From contig BJGH01000010.1 in assembly GCA_014190355.1 (NCBI GenBank), positions 1-42,619 of the forward strand: a DNA stretch of 42,619 bases. Direction: 5' to 3'. How positions within the stretch are numbered: the first letter of the stretch is position 1; each line of letters begins with the position of its first letter. Positions 34,893 through 42,619 of this stretch are shown piece after piece. The notes below the pieces were generated by a model. That model made no database searches. It was not told the DNA's origin and saw only the letters and a program-made list of their open reading frames with translations. This DNA comes from Alphaproteobacteria bacterium (GTDB lineage Bacteria; Pseudomonadota; Alphaproteobacteria; Rickettsiales; UBA1997). A program made the position numbers and the translations under genes.

Positions 34893-35633
34893 ATGAGTGC
34901 AATCGGAGAAAATATAATTACCAATAAAATTCGTTATGATTTTGAAATAATTGCTAACCTTATTAAACCAGAAAGCAAGGTTATAGATATTGGCTGTGGT
35001 AATGGTGATTTATTATATTTTTTAAAAAAAAATAAAAAAGCTGATTGTCGAGGCTTAGAAATATCTCAAGAAATGATCAGTAATTGTTTAAGCAAAGGTC
35101 TTTCAGTTATTCATGGCGATGCTAATTTTGATCTTAATATTTATCCTAACGACAGCTTTGATTATGCGGTTCTTGGACAAACAATACAAGCGATGAACAA
35201 TCCTCAAAAAATTCTTCAAGAGTTGTTAAGAATTGCTAAATATGCAATTGTTTCTTTGCCTAATTTTGCCAATTATAAAAATCGCTTTCATCTAATGCTT
35301 AAAGGAACTATGCCCGTTAACAAAACCATTCCTTTCCAATGGTATGAAACTCCAAACATACATTTTTGCTCAATCCGTGATTTTGAAAATTTATGTAAAG
35401 ACAGCAACTTAATTATTAAAAATAAAATTTTTCTAACAGCTAAACATCAGCTTATCAGTATTTTTGGCAATGAAATTATTGCCAATTTTTTTGCTGACTA
35501 TGGAATTTTTTTAATTACTAAAAAAGAAATATGCCCCACCGCAGAAGAATTATTTACTAACACCCAAATGGTCTTCAAGAAGTTAAATCAGTTAGGTTTA
35601 GCTTCAAGACCAATAAGTGAAAAACAAACTTAG
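34893..35633 (+). CDS. metW: MetW, methyltransferase-fold partner of MetX
   Basis: A Rossmann methyltransferase-fold protein with SAM motif I VIDIGCGNGDLLYFLKK, then DCRGLEISQEMISNCLSKGLSVIHGDA, DYAVLGQTIQAM and LPNFANYKNRFHLMLKGTMP, all typical of MetW. MetW is encoded directly after metX in many alphaproteobacteria and is reported to activate or assist MetX. The 246 residues exceed the usual 200-220, with extra residues at the C-terminus (CPTAEELFTNTQMVFKK). The start codon lies 4 bases after metX, so translational coupling is likely. Confidence 0.93.
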   Translation: MSAIGENIITNKIRYDFEIIANLIKPESKVIDIGCGNGDLLYFLKKNKKADCRGLEISQEMISNCLSKGLSVIHGDANFDLNIYPNDSFDYAVLGQTIQAMNNPQKILQELLRIAKYAIVSLPNFANYKNRFHLMLKGTMPVNKTIPFQWYETPNIHFCSIRDFENLCKDSNLIIKNKIFLTAKHQLISIFGNEIIANFFADYGIFLITKKEICPTAEELFTNTQMVFKKLNQLGLASRPISEKQT

Positions 35634-35677
35634 AATAATCTTATTGTATATTCTAAATCCATAATATATATTTTATA

Positions 35678-35701
35678 TTGGTTTTAATAGTTAAAAACCA
35701 A
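35678..35701 (+). terminator. Possible hairpin after metXW
   Basis: TTGGTTTT and AAAACCAA pair perfectly around an 8-base loop, 45 bases after the metW stop. No T run follows on the plus strand, so it is a weak candidate terminator; it could also be a mark in the rlpA leader. Confidence 0.35.
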
Positions 35702-35760
35702 AACAAATACAAAGTAAGAAACTAAATTATAACTAATAAAATTATTAAATTATAGTAGTA

Positions 35761-36597
35761 ATGAATATACTAAAATTAAAAATAATTAAAACATTAACTA
35801 TTACCTTAAGTATTATTTTTTTTTTAATTAGAAATGGATATTGTAATAATTTAACTCAAGAAAAAATATTTGAAATAGCCTATCGCGTTCTTCCTTCAGA
35901 ATCAATGGCTACCGGAACCAACCGCCATTTACCTTCCTCAGACTCTCAAGATTTCGAATCTCAAGAAAGATCTTATCAAGAATATAAAGTAAATCAAGCA
36001 AAAACTAAATCTAAAAAACAAGAATTTTATGAAGATAGTTATTACGATTCAATCCCTGAAAATGAAGAAATTAATCCTGAAGATGTATTGCAAATAAATA
36101 CTCATATCAACCCCCCTCAACGCTATGAAGGACACTTTAAAATTGGCAATCCTTATAAAATTTTTGGAATATCTTATATTCCTCAAGATTATCAATTTTT
36201 TGAAGAAGAAGGTATGGCATCATGGTATGGCAGTGATTTTCATGGCAAAAAAACTGCCAATGGCGAAATATACAATATGGGAGATATAACTGCAGCTCAT
36301 CCTACCCTGCCCTTACCATCATTAATTCGTGTTACCAATTTAATGAATGGTAAAACAACCGTAGTTCGGGTTAATGACCGTGGACCGTTTGCCAAAAATC
36401 GCATTATTGATGTTTCAGAAAAAACTGCTGAAATTCTTGGATTTAAAGGACGAGGAACAACCAAAGTTAAAATTGAATTTTTACGCAAGGAAACTGACGA
36501 AATGCTTTCTAAACTTGGCATTGGTAATAAAAAATTTGAGATTGATCTTGAGCAATACAAAAATCAAAATAAAGATCTTGATGTTTTAGTTGAATAA
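35761..36597 (+). CDS. rlpA: RlpA-family septal/peptidoglycan protein with a double-psi beta-barrel
   Basis: RlpA proteins are lytic transglycosylases or septal proteins acting on denuded glycan in the periplasm. The 278-residue protein has a signal peptide (about 1-29, without a lipobox Cys), a linker rich in Gln, Ser and acidic residues (30-110), and a double-psi barrel (about 150-240): EEGMASWYGSDFHGKKTANGE, the LPSLIRVTNLMNGK strand, and VRVNDRGPFAKNRIIDVSEKTAEILG. The catalytic-type Glu and the NDRGPF motif are present. No C-terminal SPOR domain, so septal targeting by SPOR is absent. It is not closely coupled to its neighbours. Confidence 0.92.
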   Translation: MNILKLKIIKTLTITLSIIFFLIRNGYCNNLTQEKIFEIAYRVLPSESMATGTNRHLPSSDSQDFESQERSYQEYKVNQAKTKSKKQEFYEDSYYDSIPENEEINPEDVLQINTHINPPQRYEGHFKIGNPYKIFGISYIPQDYQFFEEEGMASWYGSDFHGKKTANGEIYNMGDITAAHPTLPLPSLIRVTNLMNGKTTVVRVNDRGPFAKNRIIDVSEKTAEILGFKGRGTTKVKIEFLRKETDEMLSKLGIGNKKFEIDLEQYKNQNKDLDVLVE

Positions 36598-36662
36598 AAT
36601 TTAATAATTTTTAAAAATTATTAAATTTATCTCTTAAAGTAATTTTAAAAAACTTTTAAAAA

Positions 36663-37859
36663 ATGAATTATCAAAATAAAAAAAACGATTTTAAAAATAC
36701 CAAACTTGAAACCAAAATGGTCAGAGGTGGAGTGCTACGCAGTAATTTTGGCGAAACCTCAGAGGCAATTTTTATGAACTCAGGTTTTTGCTATAATTCA
36801 GCTGAAATTGCCGAAAGTAGATTTGATGGAAGCGATCCAGGTTTTGTTTATTCACGATATGTTAATCCAACTCTCAAAATGCTTGAAGAGCGTTTGTGTT
36901 TATTAGAAAATGCTGAAGCATGTTGCGTAATGGCTTCTGGAATGTCTGCAGTTTTTGCCTCGATAATGTCGCAAATTAAAGCTGGAGATCACTTTATTGC
37001 TTCTCGGGTATTGTTTGGTTCATGTCATTACATTGCTACAAAAATCTTACCAAATTATGGTATTGATGTTACCCTTGTTGATGGAACTGATCCCCAGCAA
37101 TGGCAAAAAGCTTTTAAAAAAAATACTAAAGTTGTTTTTATTGAAACTCCTGCCAATCCGACAACAGAAATTATTGATATCAGTTTAGTTGCCGATCTTT
37201 GTAAAAAAAATAATGCCTGCTTGATTGTTGATAATATTTTTGCCTCACCATATAGCCAACAACCCTTTGATTTTGGTGCAGATATTATTGTTTACTCAAC
37301 AACCAAACATCTCGATGGTCATGGCAGAACCCTTGGGGGAGCTGTTTTAGGAAAGGAAAATTTTATCAAAGAAATTCTTCTTCCTTTTCATCGCCATACC
37401 GGTCCTGCTTTGAGTCCTTTTAATGCTTGGGTAATTTTAAAATCCTTAGAGTCATTTTTGCTACGCATCGAAAGACACACTGATAATGCTCACAAAACTG
37501 CTGAATTTCTAGCTAATCATAAGAAGGTTAAAAAAATTCTTTATCCATTTCTTAACAATCATCCACAATATCATCTTGCCAAAAAACAAATGAAAAATGG
37601 TGGAGCAATGATTGCTTTTGAAGTTGAAGGTTCAAAAGCTGATTGCTTTAAATTTATGAACAAACTTAAATTAATTGATATCTCTAATAATTTAGGTGAT
37701 TCCAAAACTCTTCTTACTCATCCAAGTAGCACAACCCATTCCAACATTAACCCTGAAGAAAGAGTAAGTTTAGGAATTACCGAAAATCTTTGTCGATTAT
37801 CAGTTGGAATTGAAAATGTTGAAGACTTAATAGCAGATTTAGAACAAGCTTTAAAATAA
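36663..37859 (+). CDS. metZ: O-succinylhomoserine sulfhydrylase (Cys/Met metabolism PLP enzyme)
   Basis: A PLP enzyme of 398 residues that makes homocysteine from an O-acylhomoserine and sulfide. The PLP lysine is Lys215 in YSTTKHLDGHGR; upstream are MASGMSAVFAS, IETPANPTTEI and VDNIFASPY. The VYSRYVNPTLKMLEERL start and the LGDSKTLLTHPSSTTH end are typical of the MetZ/MetC branch. With MetX and MetW it completes a direct sulfhydrylation route to homocysteine. Separated from metW by rlpA, and followed 26 bases later by yajQ on the same strand. Cystathionine gamma-synthase activity is possible, but MetZ is the closest match. Confidence 0.92.
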   Translation: MNYQNKKNDFKNTKLETKMVRGGVLRSNFGETSEAIFMNSGFCYNSAEIAESRFDGSDPGFVYSRYVNPTLKMLEERLCLLENAEACCVMASGMSAVFASIMSQIKAGDHFIASRVLFGSCHYIATKILPNYGIDVTLVDGTDPQQWQKAFKKNTKVVFIETPANPTTEIIDISLVADLCKKNNACLIVDNIFASPYSQQPFDFGADIIVYSTTKHLDGHGRTLGGAVLGKENFIKEILLPFHRHTGPALSPFNAWVILKSLESFLLRIERHTDNAHKTAEFLANHKKVKKILYPFLNNHPQYHLAKKQMKNGGAMIAFEVEGSKADCFKFMNKLKLIDISNNLGDSKTLLTHPSSTTHSNINPEERVSLGITENLCRLSVGIENVEDLIADLEQALK

Positions 37860-37885
37860 TTAATAATAATTAAAATTTAACAATT

Positions 37886-38377
37886 ATGCCTAGTTTTGAT
37901 GTAGTTTCCAAAATTAATATTCAAGAAATTGACAATGCGGTGAACACCGTGTTAAGAGAGCTTACTAATCGCTATGATTTTAAAGGATCAATTTTTAGTG
38001 TTGAATTAAAAACCAAAGATAATCTTATTATCTTAACTGCCGATAGTGATTATAAACTTTCGGCAATTCAAGAATCACTTAAAGCTTCGGTAAGTAAGAG
38101 AGGTATTGATGCTCGAGCTCTTGATTTTCAAAAAGAACAACCGGCCAGCGGTCAATCTCTTCGCCAAGAAGTTAAGTTACGTAACGGAATTGAACAAGAA
38201 ATTGCTAAAGAAATTGTTAAAGACATTAAGCAATCGAAGCTTAAGGTTCAGACTTCCATCAAAGGTGATGAATTAAGAGTCGATGGTAAAAAAAGAGATG
38301 ATTTACAAGAAGTTATATTGTTCTTAAAAAAAACTGATTACAAAATACCGCTTCAATTTATAAATTTTCGCGAATAG
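37886..38377 (+). CDS. yajQ: YajQ-family nucleotide-binding protein
   Basis: A 163-residue member of the YajQ family, known to bind cyclic di-GMP or other nucleotides in some bacteria. It opens MPSFDVVSKINIQEIDNAVNTVLRELTNRYDFKGS and continues KLKVQTSIKGDELRVDGKKRDDLQEVI, all hallmarks of the family. Length is standard. It lies 26 bases after metZ and convergent with thiS. Its function here is unknown; it could interact with nucleotide signalling, but no diguanylate cyclase is in the window. Confidence 0.95.
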   Translation: MPSFDVVSKINIQEIDNAVNTVLRELTNRYDFKGSIFSVELKTKDNLIILTADSDYKLSAIQESLKASVSKRGIDARALDFQKEQPASGQSLRQEVKLRNGIEQEIAKEIVKDIKQSKLKVQTSIKGDELRVDGKKRDDLQEVILFLKKTDYKIPLQFINFRE

Positions 38378-38387
38378 TTTTCCCAGA

Positions 38388-38591
38388 TCAGCCTCCCCCA
38401 ATAAAATGAACAATCTCAATTTGGCAGTTATTAGTTAGCTTAACTTTATTGAATTGACTAGGATTAACAATCTCTAGATCTTTTTCAATGGCAATCTTAT
38501 TAACATCAAGTTGATATTTATTAACTAAGTCAGCGAGGGTAAAATCATTACTGACTTTAGTTTTTTCACCATTTAAAATTATCTCGATCAT
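38388..38591 (-). CDS. thiS: Sulfur carrier protein ThiS
   Basis: A 67-residue ubiquitin-like sulfur carrier for the thiazole part of thiamine. It ends with the Gly-Gly needed for adenylation (HFIGGG), begins MIEIILNGE and has the FTLADLVNKYQ helix. I choose ATG 38591; the longer frame to 38642 adds 17 residues that no ThiS has. No thiG, thiF or other thi gene is adjacent, so it is alone here. A MoaD-like role is possible in principle, but the sequence fits ThiS better. Convergent with yajQ, only 10 bases apart. Confidence 0.87.
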   Translation of the reverse strand: MIEIILNGEKTKVSNDFTLADLVNKYQLDVNKIAIEKDLEIVNPSQFNKVKLTNNCQIEIVHFIGGG

Positions 38592-38704
38592 ATTGTAGTT
38601 GATTTTAAATTGAGTTAGAAAATTTTGTAAATAACATAGCATAGTTATTTACAAATTGCAAAAAGATTTTTACAATTTTATTACTAAAACTGACTTTAAT
38701 AATT

Positions 38705-39793
38705 ATGCTTTATCAACGCTATTTATTTATTTCCAACCTTTTGCTCTCCAGTGCAATTTGCCTAGTATTAATTTTATTAATCTGGTTTACCAGAGCAAGT
38801 AGTTTTGTTAATTTTATTACTGAGAACGGAGTTGAACTAAGCAAATTTTTTCAACTTTTTATTTTAATTTTGCCATGGTTATTGATGATTATTATTCCTA
38901 TTTCAGTATTTAGTGGAACACTAATTAATATTAATCGCATGATCAACAACAATGAGATTTCTATTTTAAAAATATCAGGACTTACCAAATTGCAAATATG
39001 TAAACCGATAATTTTATTGGCAATAATTAGTTCATTGCTATGCTATTTTTTATCATTTTTTTTAATGCCTTACTCAAACAGATCTCTTCGTGAATCAAAA
39101 TCAGCAATAAACGAAAACTATACTAACTTAGCATTCAAATCGCAAACCTTTGAAAGTTTTAAAGACCTAACTATTTATAGCAAAAAACGCGATGAAAATG
39201 ATAATCTTGTTGAAATATTTCTTCATGATAAAAGGTCTAGTGAATATAATTTAACAATTACCGCCAAACAAGGTAAGATAATTATACAAGATAATTCAGC
39301 TCTTTTGGAAATGAATCGCGGAACTATCCAAAAATACAACTATCTAACCCAAAAAACTGAAATAATGGAATTTGATCACTATTTATTTAATCTAAACGAC
39401 AATAATTCAGTTAAGGCTAGTAACCGCTTAAAACCAAATGAATATTTTTTCTATGAATTATTTAACCTTGAACAAAATCTTAGCGAAAGTGATTATCAAA
39501 AACTCATTACTGAGAGACATGAAAGAATTGTTGATCCATTGCTATCAATAGTTTTAGCTTCCATTGCCATGGCATTTGTTATGCAGGGTGAATTTAGAAG
39601 AGAACAAAATTCTAGAAATATTTTAAAAGCCATAACTATTGCTTCTCTATATCTCATTCTTAACATAATAAGTTATAGTTTCATTAAACATGGCTCAATA
39701 TATGTAACTTTACCGTATCTAAATTTTCTTGTTTTTATGATAATTTCTTATAAGGCTTTAAACAATAATTACCGCTTAAAACATGTCATTTAA
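38705..39793 (+). CDS. lptF: Lipopolysaccharide export permease LptF
   Basis: An inner-membrane permease of 362 residues which with LptG and LptB extracts lipopolysaccharide and feeds it to LptC. YjgP/YjgQ pattern: three N-terminal spans (about 10-30, 48-72, 95-122), a periplasmic beta-jellyroll (about 125-265), then three C-terminal spans. RYLFISNLLLS opens the protein, GTLININRMINNNEISILKISG is the first cytoplasmic coupling-helix motif, and ERHERIVDPLLSIVLASIAMAF is canonical. It overlaps lptG by 11 bases. A short LptC-like protein is encoded at 0.4 kb. Confidence 0.93.
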   Translation: MLYQRYLFISNLLLSSAICLVLILLIWFTRASSFVNFITENGVELSKFFQLFILILPWLLMIIIPISVFSGTLININRMINNNEISILKISGLTKLQICKPIILLAIISSLLCYFLSFFLMPYSNRSLRESKSAINENYTNLAFKSQTFESFKDLTIYSKKRDENDNLVEIFLHDKRSSEYNLTITAKQGKIIIQDNSALLEMNRGTIQKYNYLTQKTEIMEFDHYLFNLNDNNSVKASNRLKPNEYFFYELFNLEQNLSESDYQKLITERHERIVDPLLSIVLASIAMAFVMQGEFRREQNSRNILKAITIASLYLILNIISYSFIKHGSIYVTLPYLNFLVFMIISYKALNNNYRLKHVI

Positions 39794-40958
39794 ATCAATT
39801 TACATTTACATCGCTAAAAAATTTATTAAACAGTTTATACAAATAGTCTTAGCATTTGCCTTGTTAATTTTTCTTATCAATTTTATTGAAATTTTCAACC
39901 GAAGCTCATCAAGTTATTCTAGTTTTTATACTCAAGTTGAGTTATCAGTCTTAAGCATTCCTCAACTTATCAATGAAATTTCAACTTCAATAATTTTAAT
40001 TTCTGCCATAATTTGTTATTTTAATCTAGCTATAAAAAATGAAATAACGATCATCAGAATAAGCGGATTATCTATCTGGCATATTTCTCAGCCAATTGCT
40101 TTATCAGCTTTTGGTCTGGGAATTTTTTGGATTTCAATATTTCAACCAATCAGTACAATTAGCACCAATAAAATTCAAAAAATTGAATCAGAAATTATTA
40201 AAAAAAATCCTGAAATTTATAATTCACAAAACCAAAAAGGTATTTGGCTTCGCCAAGAGAACCTCGATCACAAAGGACAAGAAATCATTATTAACAGCCA
40301 TTCTGCAAATAAAAATGACTTAACATTCCTTAACAATACAATTTGGTTTTTTGATGAATACGGAGTTTTTTACAAAAAAATTAATAGCAAGACCATGACT
40401 CTCAAAGAGAATCGATTTATTCTTGAAGGTGCCACAATAAATTCAATAATACCTCAGCTTAATTATGAAAAAAATCAAAAAAATTTTAAACAACTCAGTA
40501 AAGAAAGCCTTAATTTCATTAATCAGAAAAACCAGCAAATCATTATTCCATCTAACATTGATGAAGATTTTATTCGTAAAAAAATTATAAATAATTTAGA
40601 AAATGCTAGCTCTTTCACGATATTTCAATTACCAAATCTCATCAAAGAAATGGAAAATTCTGGACTAAATTCTCAAAAATTTAAAGTTAGATTTAATTAC
40701 TTGATCACCCTTCCCCTTATGTTTTTAGCAATGAGTTTAATTGCTTGTTTTTTTGGGATTAATCACGTAAGAAACCATCGAGCAGTAATAATTATTTTTC
40801 TTGGAATCCTTGCGGGTGTTGCTCTTTACATAATCAGCGCAATCATAACTTCTTTTGGCTCATCAGGTTTAATATCAGTTTTTGCTTCAACATGGATGCC
40901 AAGTTTTATCTGTATTGCCACAGCAATTCTATTGATTTACAGCAAAGAAAAAAATTAA
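39783..40958 (+). CDS. lptG: Lipopolysaccharide export permease LptG
   Basis: The second YjgP/YjgQ-family permease subunit, 391 residues. N-terminal spans, the coupling segment LAIKNEITIIRISGLSIWHISQPI, a periplasmic jellyroll (about 125-280) and C-terminal spans (FNYLITLPLMFLAMSLIACFFGI, GILAGVALYIISAII) follow the family plan. The 11-base overlap with lptF fits tightly coupled translation of the two subunits. Assignment of F first and G second follows the usual order. The lipoprotein genes start 110 bases downstream on the same strand. Confidence 0.92.
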   Translation: MSFKSIYIYIAKKFIKQFIQIVLAFALLIFLINFIEIFNRSSSSYSSFYTQVELSVLSIPQLINEISTSIILISAIICYFNLAIKNEITIIRISGLSIWHISQPIALSAFGLGIFWISIFQPISTISTNKIQKIESEIIKKNPEIYNSQNQKGIWLRQENLDHKGQEIIINSHSANKNDLTFLNNTIWFFDEYGVFYKKINSKTMTLKENRFILEGATINSIIPQLNYEKNQKNFKQLSKESLNFINQKNQQIIIPSNIDEDFIRKKIINNLENASSFTIFQLPNLIKEMENSGLNSQKFKVRFNYLITLPLMFLAMSLIACFFGINHVRNHRAVIIIFLGILAGVALYIISAIITSFGSSGLISVFASTWMPSFICIATAILLIYSKEKN

Positions 40959-41068
40959 TACTTGATAAATAATTTTATAACATAAAAATTTGTGCTGTTA
41001 CTTTTAAATTGTTTTAAAAAAATTGTAACATCAATTAAAATAATTAATACCAACCAATTTTTTAAATT

Positions 41069-41704
41069 ATGAAAAATTTCCAAAAAATTATTGCTAGTGC
41101 TTCGATCCTAGCGATTACTTTAGCCTTCTCATGTGCTAAAAAAGATCCAAATGTTAAAACTGCCAAAGGTGAGCTGAGCGATCTGCCATCATGGGTTCTT
41201 GATCCAACAGTTAAAGACGGAGTTGGTGGTGTTGGTATTGCTACTCCTTCAAAAGGTGGAATTAAGTTCCAATTGCCAAAAGCTGAATTAGATGCTAAAG
41301 GTAACATTGCTGCAACAATCCAATCAGAAATTTCTCGTGTTACTAAAAACGCTCTTCGTTCAGCAAAGGTTAATGAAAATGACGATGTTGAAGAATTTTT
41401 TGCTCAAGCCTCAAAAGAAGTTGTTAAAAATCTTCCTTTATCTGGAGTTAAGAGACTTAACATCTATAAAGCTGAAGATGGAACTCTTTATGTTCACATG
41501 GTTCTTACCAAAGAAGATTACAGTAAGTTCCTTGAAAATAGCCAAAAAAATCTAGAAGCTAGCCTTGCTAAATCAAAACTTAGCAGAGACAACATCAACA
41601 GATCACAAGCTGCAACTAAAGAATTATTTGACGAGTTAGAAAAAGAAAGAGGTAATGAGCCGGTTAAAGCTGTTGCCAACCCAAATATCCCAACTCAAAA
41701 CTAA
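41069..41704 (+). CDS. LPP20-family lipoprotein
   Basis: A 211-residue lipoprotein with a signal peptide and lipobox LAFS-Cys22. The mature part has DLPSWVLDPTVKDGVGGVGIATPSKGG, then an AKGNIAATIQSEISRVTKNALRS helix, matching the W-V then G-x-G-x-A then long helix plan of LPP20 (Helicobacter Lpp20 and Vibrio FlgP belong here). The C-terminal third is a charged helix (NSQKNLEASLAKSKLSRDNI). Family members are outer-membrane or flagellum-associated; no flagellar gene is here, so the role is open. Two more lipoprotein genes follow on the same strand. Starts with ATG 41069, no Shine-Dalgarno motif. Confidence 0.8.
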   Translation: MKNFQKIIASASILAITLAFSCAKKDPNVKTAKGELSDLPSWVLDPTVKDGVGGVGIATPSKGGIKFQLPKAELDAKGNIAATIQSEISRVTKNALRSAKVNENDDVEEFFAQASKEVVKNLPLSGVKRLNIYKAEDGTLYVHMVLTKEDYSKFLENSQKNLEASLAKSKLSRDNINRSQAATKELFDELEKERGNEPVKAVANPNIPTQN

Positions 41705-41779
41705 TTAATTTACACCAATTTAACACCACGCTAAACCCTCATTTCTAACAATTTTATCATAAATCATAAATTAATTACC

Positions 41780-41941
41780 ATGTTGAAAAAAATATTATCC
41801 CTAAGTTTGTTAATCACCATTCTTGCCTCATGTTCTGCTAAAAGTAATGAATATGGCAAAAGCGAAAAATCTAATCAAGCATCTGGCAGAATTAATTCCA
41901 GCGAGTCAAATACCAAGGATGTTTTTAAAGATTTAGAATAA
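41780..41941 (+). CDS. Small lipoprotein, 53 residues
   Basis: A short gene between two LPP20-like lipoproteins: MLKKILSLSLLITILASCS opens with a lipoprotein signal (lipobox ILAS-Cys18), then a hydrophilic Ser/Asn/Lys-rich tail ending DVFKDLE before a TAA stop. The signal peptide in frame with an open reading frame, and the placement between related genes, argue that it is real. Function is unknown. In Helicobacter the lpp20 locus also groups several lipoprotein genes, so this may be an analogous set. Confidence 0.7.
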   Translation: MLKKILSLSLLITILASCSAKSNEYGKSEKSNQASGRINSSESNTKDVFKDLE

Positions 41942-42059
41942 ATTAAAATTTATTTAAAAAAAACTAAAATTGTTGATAAATCATAGCTTTATTTGACTTT
42001 AGTTGAAAGCTAACAAATCTCAAAGAATATTAACTTTAGTTATTTACAATTAATCATTT

Positions 42060-42619
42060 ATGAAAAAAATATTTGCCCTACTCTCAATCATATTGCTAAC
42101 CTGTTGTGCAACAAATAATGGCAATGCCAAAAAAGACAACTCGCCATCTTGGTATATTAAGCCAAAACAAAATAACGCCAATAATTTATACGGTGTTGCC
42201 GAAGGTTTTAGCCTTGAGGAAGCAACTAAATATGCTTTAGCAGATTGTGCATCAAGATTAATTGTTAGCATTTCCTCAGAATCAACTTTAACTCGCCAAG
42301 AAGACAATAATGATGCTCATGAGGAAATGCGTCAGAAAGTTAAACAAAGTGTTGCCAAAATAAGCTTTAGCAATTTCAAAACAACTAAAAGCGAAAAGAT
42401 TGATGAAAAATTTTACGTAGAAGTGGAAGTGGAAAAAGACCCTTTTGTTAACGAGCAAAAAGAAAGAGTAAATTTTCTTGAAAAGAAAATTGCTGATTTA
42501 GATAAAAATTCCCTAGGCAAAAATCCTATTCAACGCAGAACCTCACTTATCAAAATCAATGATTATGCCAAAGAACTTGAACTTAAAGCCATGATCATTC
42601 GTGGAGCTGGTGAATCAAT
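42060..42619 (+). CDS. LPP20-like lipoprotein, runs off the window
   Basis: ATG 42060 opens a signal peptide with lipobox (IILLTC-Cys; two Cys at 15-16). The frame stays open to the window end, giving 186 visible residues. The mature part has SPSWYIKPKQNNANNLYGVAEGFSLEEATKYALADCASRL, the P-x-W, G-x-A and A-L-x-x-A-x-x-x-L pattern of LPP20/FlgP-type proteins, then charged coiled segments (VNFLEKKIADLDK). It is third in a lipoprotein series, 118 bases after the small lipoprotein. The C-terminus is not seen, so its full domain content is unknown. Confidence 0.75.
   Translation, partial: MKKIFALLSIILLTCCATNNGNAKKDNSPSWYIKPKQNNANNLYGVAEGFSLEEATKYALADCASRLIVSISSESTLTRQEDNNDAHEEMRQKVKQSVAKISFSNFKTTKSEKIDEKFYVEVEVEKDPFVNEQKERVNFLEKKIADLDKNSLGKNPIQRRTSLIKINDYAKELELKAMIIRGAGES

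Noticed and set aside
1-42619. CRISPR arrays, insertion sequences, phage genes, rRNA or tRNA genes
   Set aside because: I saw no regularly spaced repeats, transposase or integrase motifs, or RNA gene signatures on either strand.

Overview
The window is a gene-dense, strongly AT-rich stretch of a Gram-negative bacterial chromosome, read with the standard code (TGA acts as a stop). The gene content points to an alphaproteobacterium: a chorismate mutase divergent from metX-metW, metZ, nuoABC, lptF-lptG, folB and folC, rlpA, and a UmuD/UmuC pair. Low GC, two ankyrin-repeat proteins (one with a C-terminal CaaX-like tail) and a decayed secretion gene suggest a host- or protist-associated member of, or near, the Rickettsiales/Holosporales. 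It keeps amino-acid routes (Arg, Lys/DAP, Met, aromatic) that classic Rickettsia lack. The species cannot be named from this sequence alone. Almost no start codon has a Shine-Dalgarno motif in front of it.

Layout. 1-3.2 kb: the N-terminal part of aroC, a short LptC-like protein, folB, then a thioredoxin-fold protein with cysS, whose product is C-terminally short. 3.5-10.5 kb: a putative signalling island. One strand carries an autoinducer-synthase-like acyltransferase, a TonB-dependent receptor, a YfiR-like periplasmic protein and an Hpt phosphotransfer protein. The divergent strand carries a large hybrid histidine kinase. 10.6-12.9 kb: a polyprenol-phosphate glycosyltransferase, a PseH-like acetyltransferase, and the decayed remains of at least one minus-strand gene, preceded by an N-terminal fragment that resembles a two-partner-secretion transporter. 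12.9-17.8 kb: a U32 tRNA/rRNA hydroxylase-type protein, a double-ATPase peptide ABC protein and argG. 18-23.6 kb: two ankyrin genes flanking yihY-folC.

24-26 kb: umuD-umuC. 26.2-28.6 kb: nuoABC, not followed by nuoD, and a small membrane protein. 28.7-32.8 kb: dapA and rpsD interleaved with two paralogous prepilin-like proteins carrying LamG-like domains. 32.8-38.6 kb: chorismate mutase divergent from metX-metW, then rlpA, metZ, yajQ and thiS. 38.7-42.6 kb: lptF-lptG, then three lipoproteins in a row, at least two of them LPP20-like.

How they work together. AroC makes chorismate, the chorismate mutase turns it into prephenate, and the U32 protein probably uses prephenate for RNA hydroxylation. 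MetX, MetW and MetZ form a methionine route. LptF, LptG and the LptC-like protein belong to lipopolysaccharide export. The most interesting unit is the 3.5-10.5 kb island, which has the parts of a make, import and sense circuit for a small acylated signal. That reading is an inference from domains and gene order.
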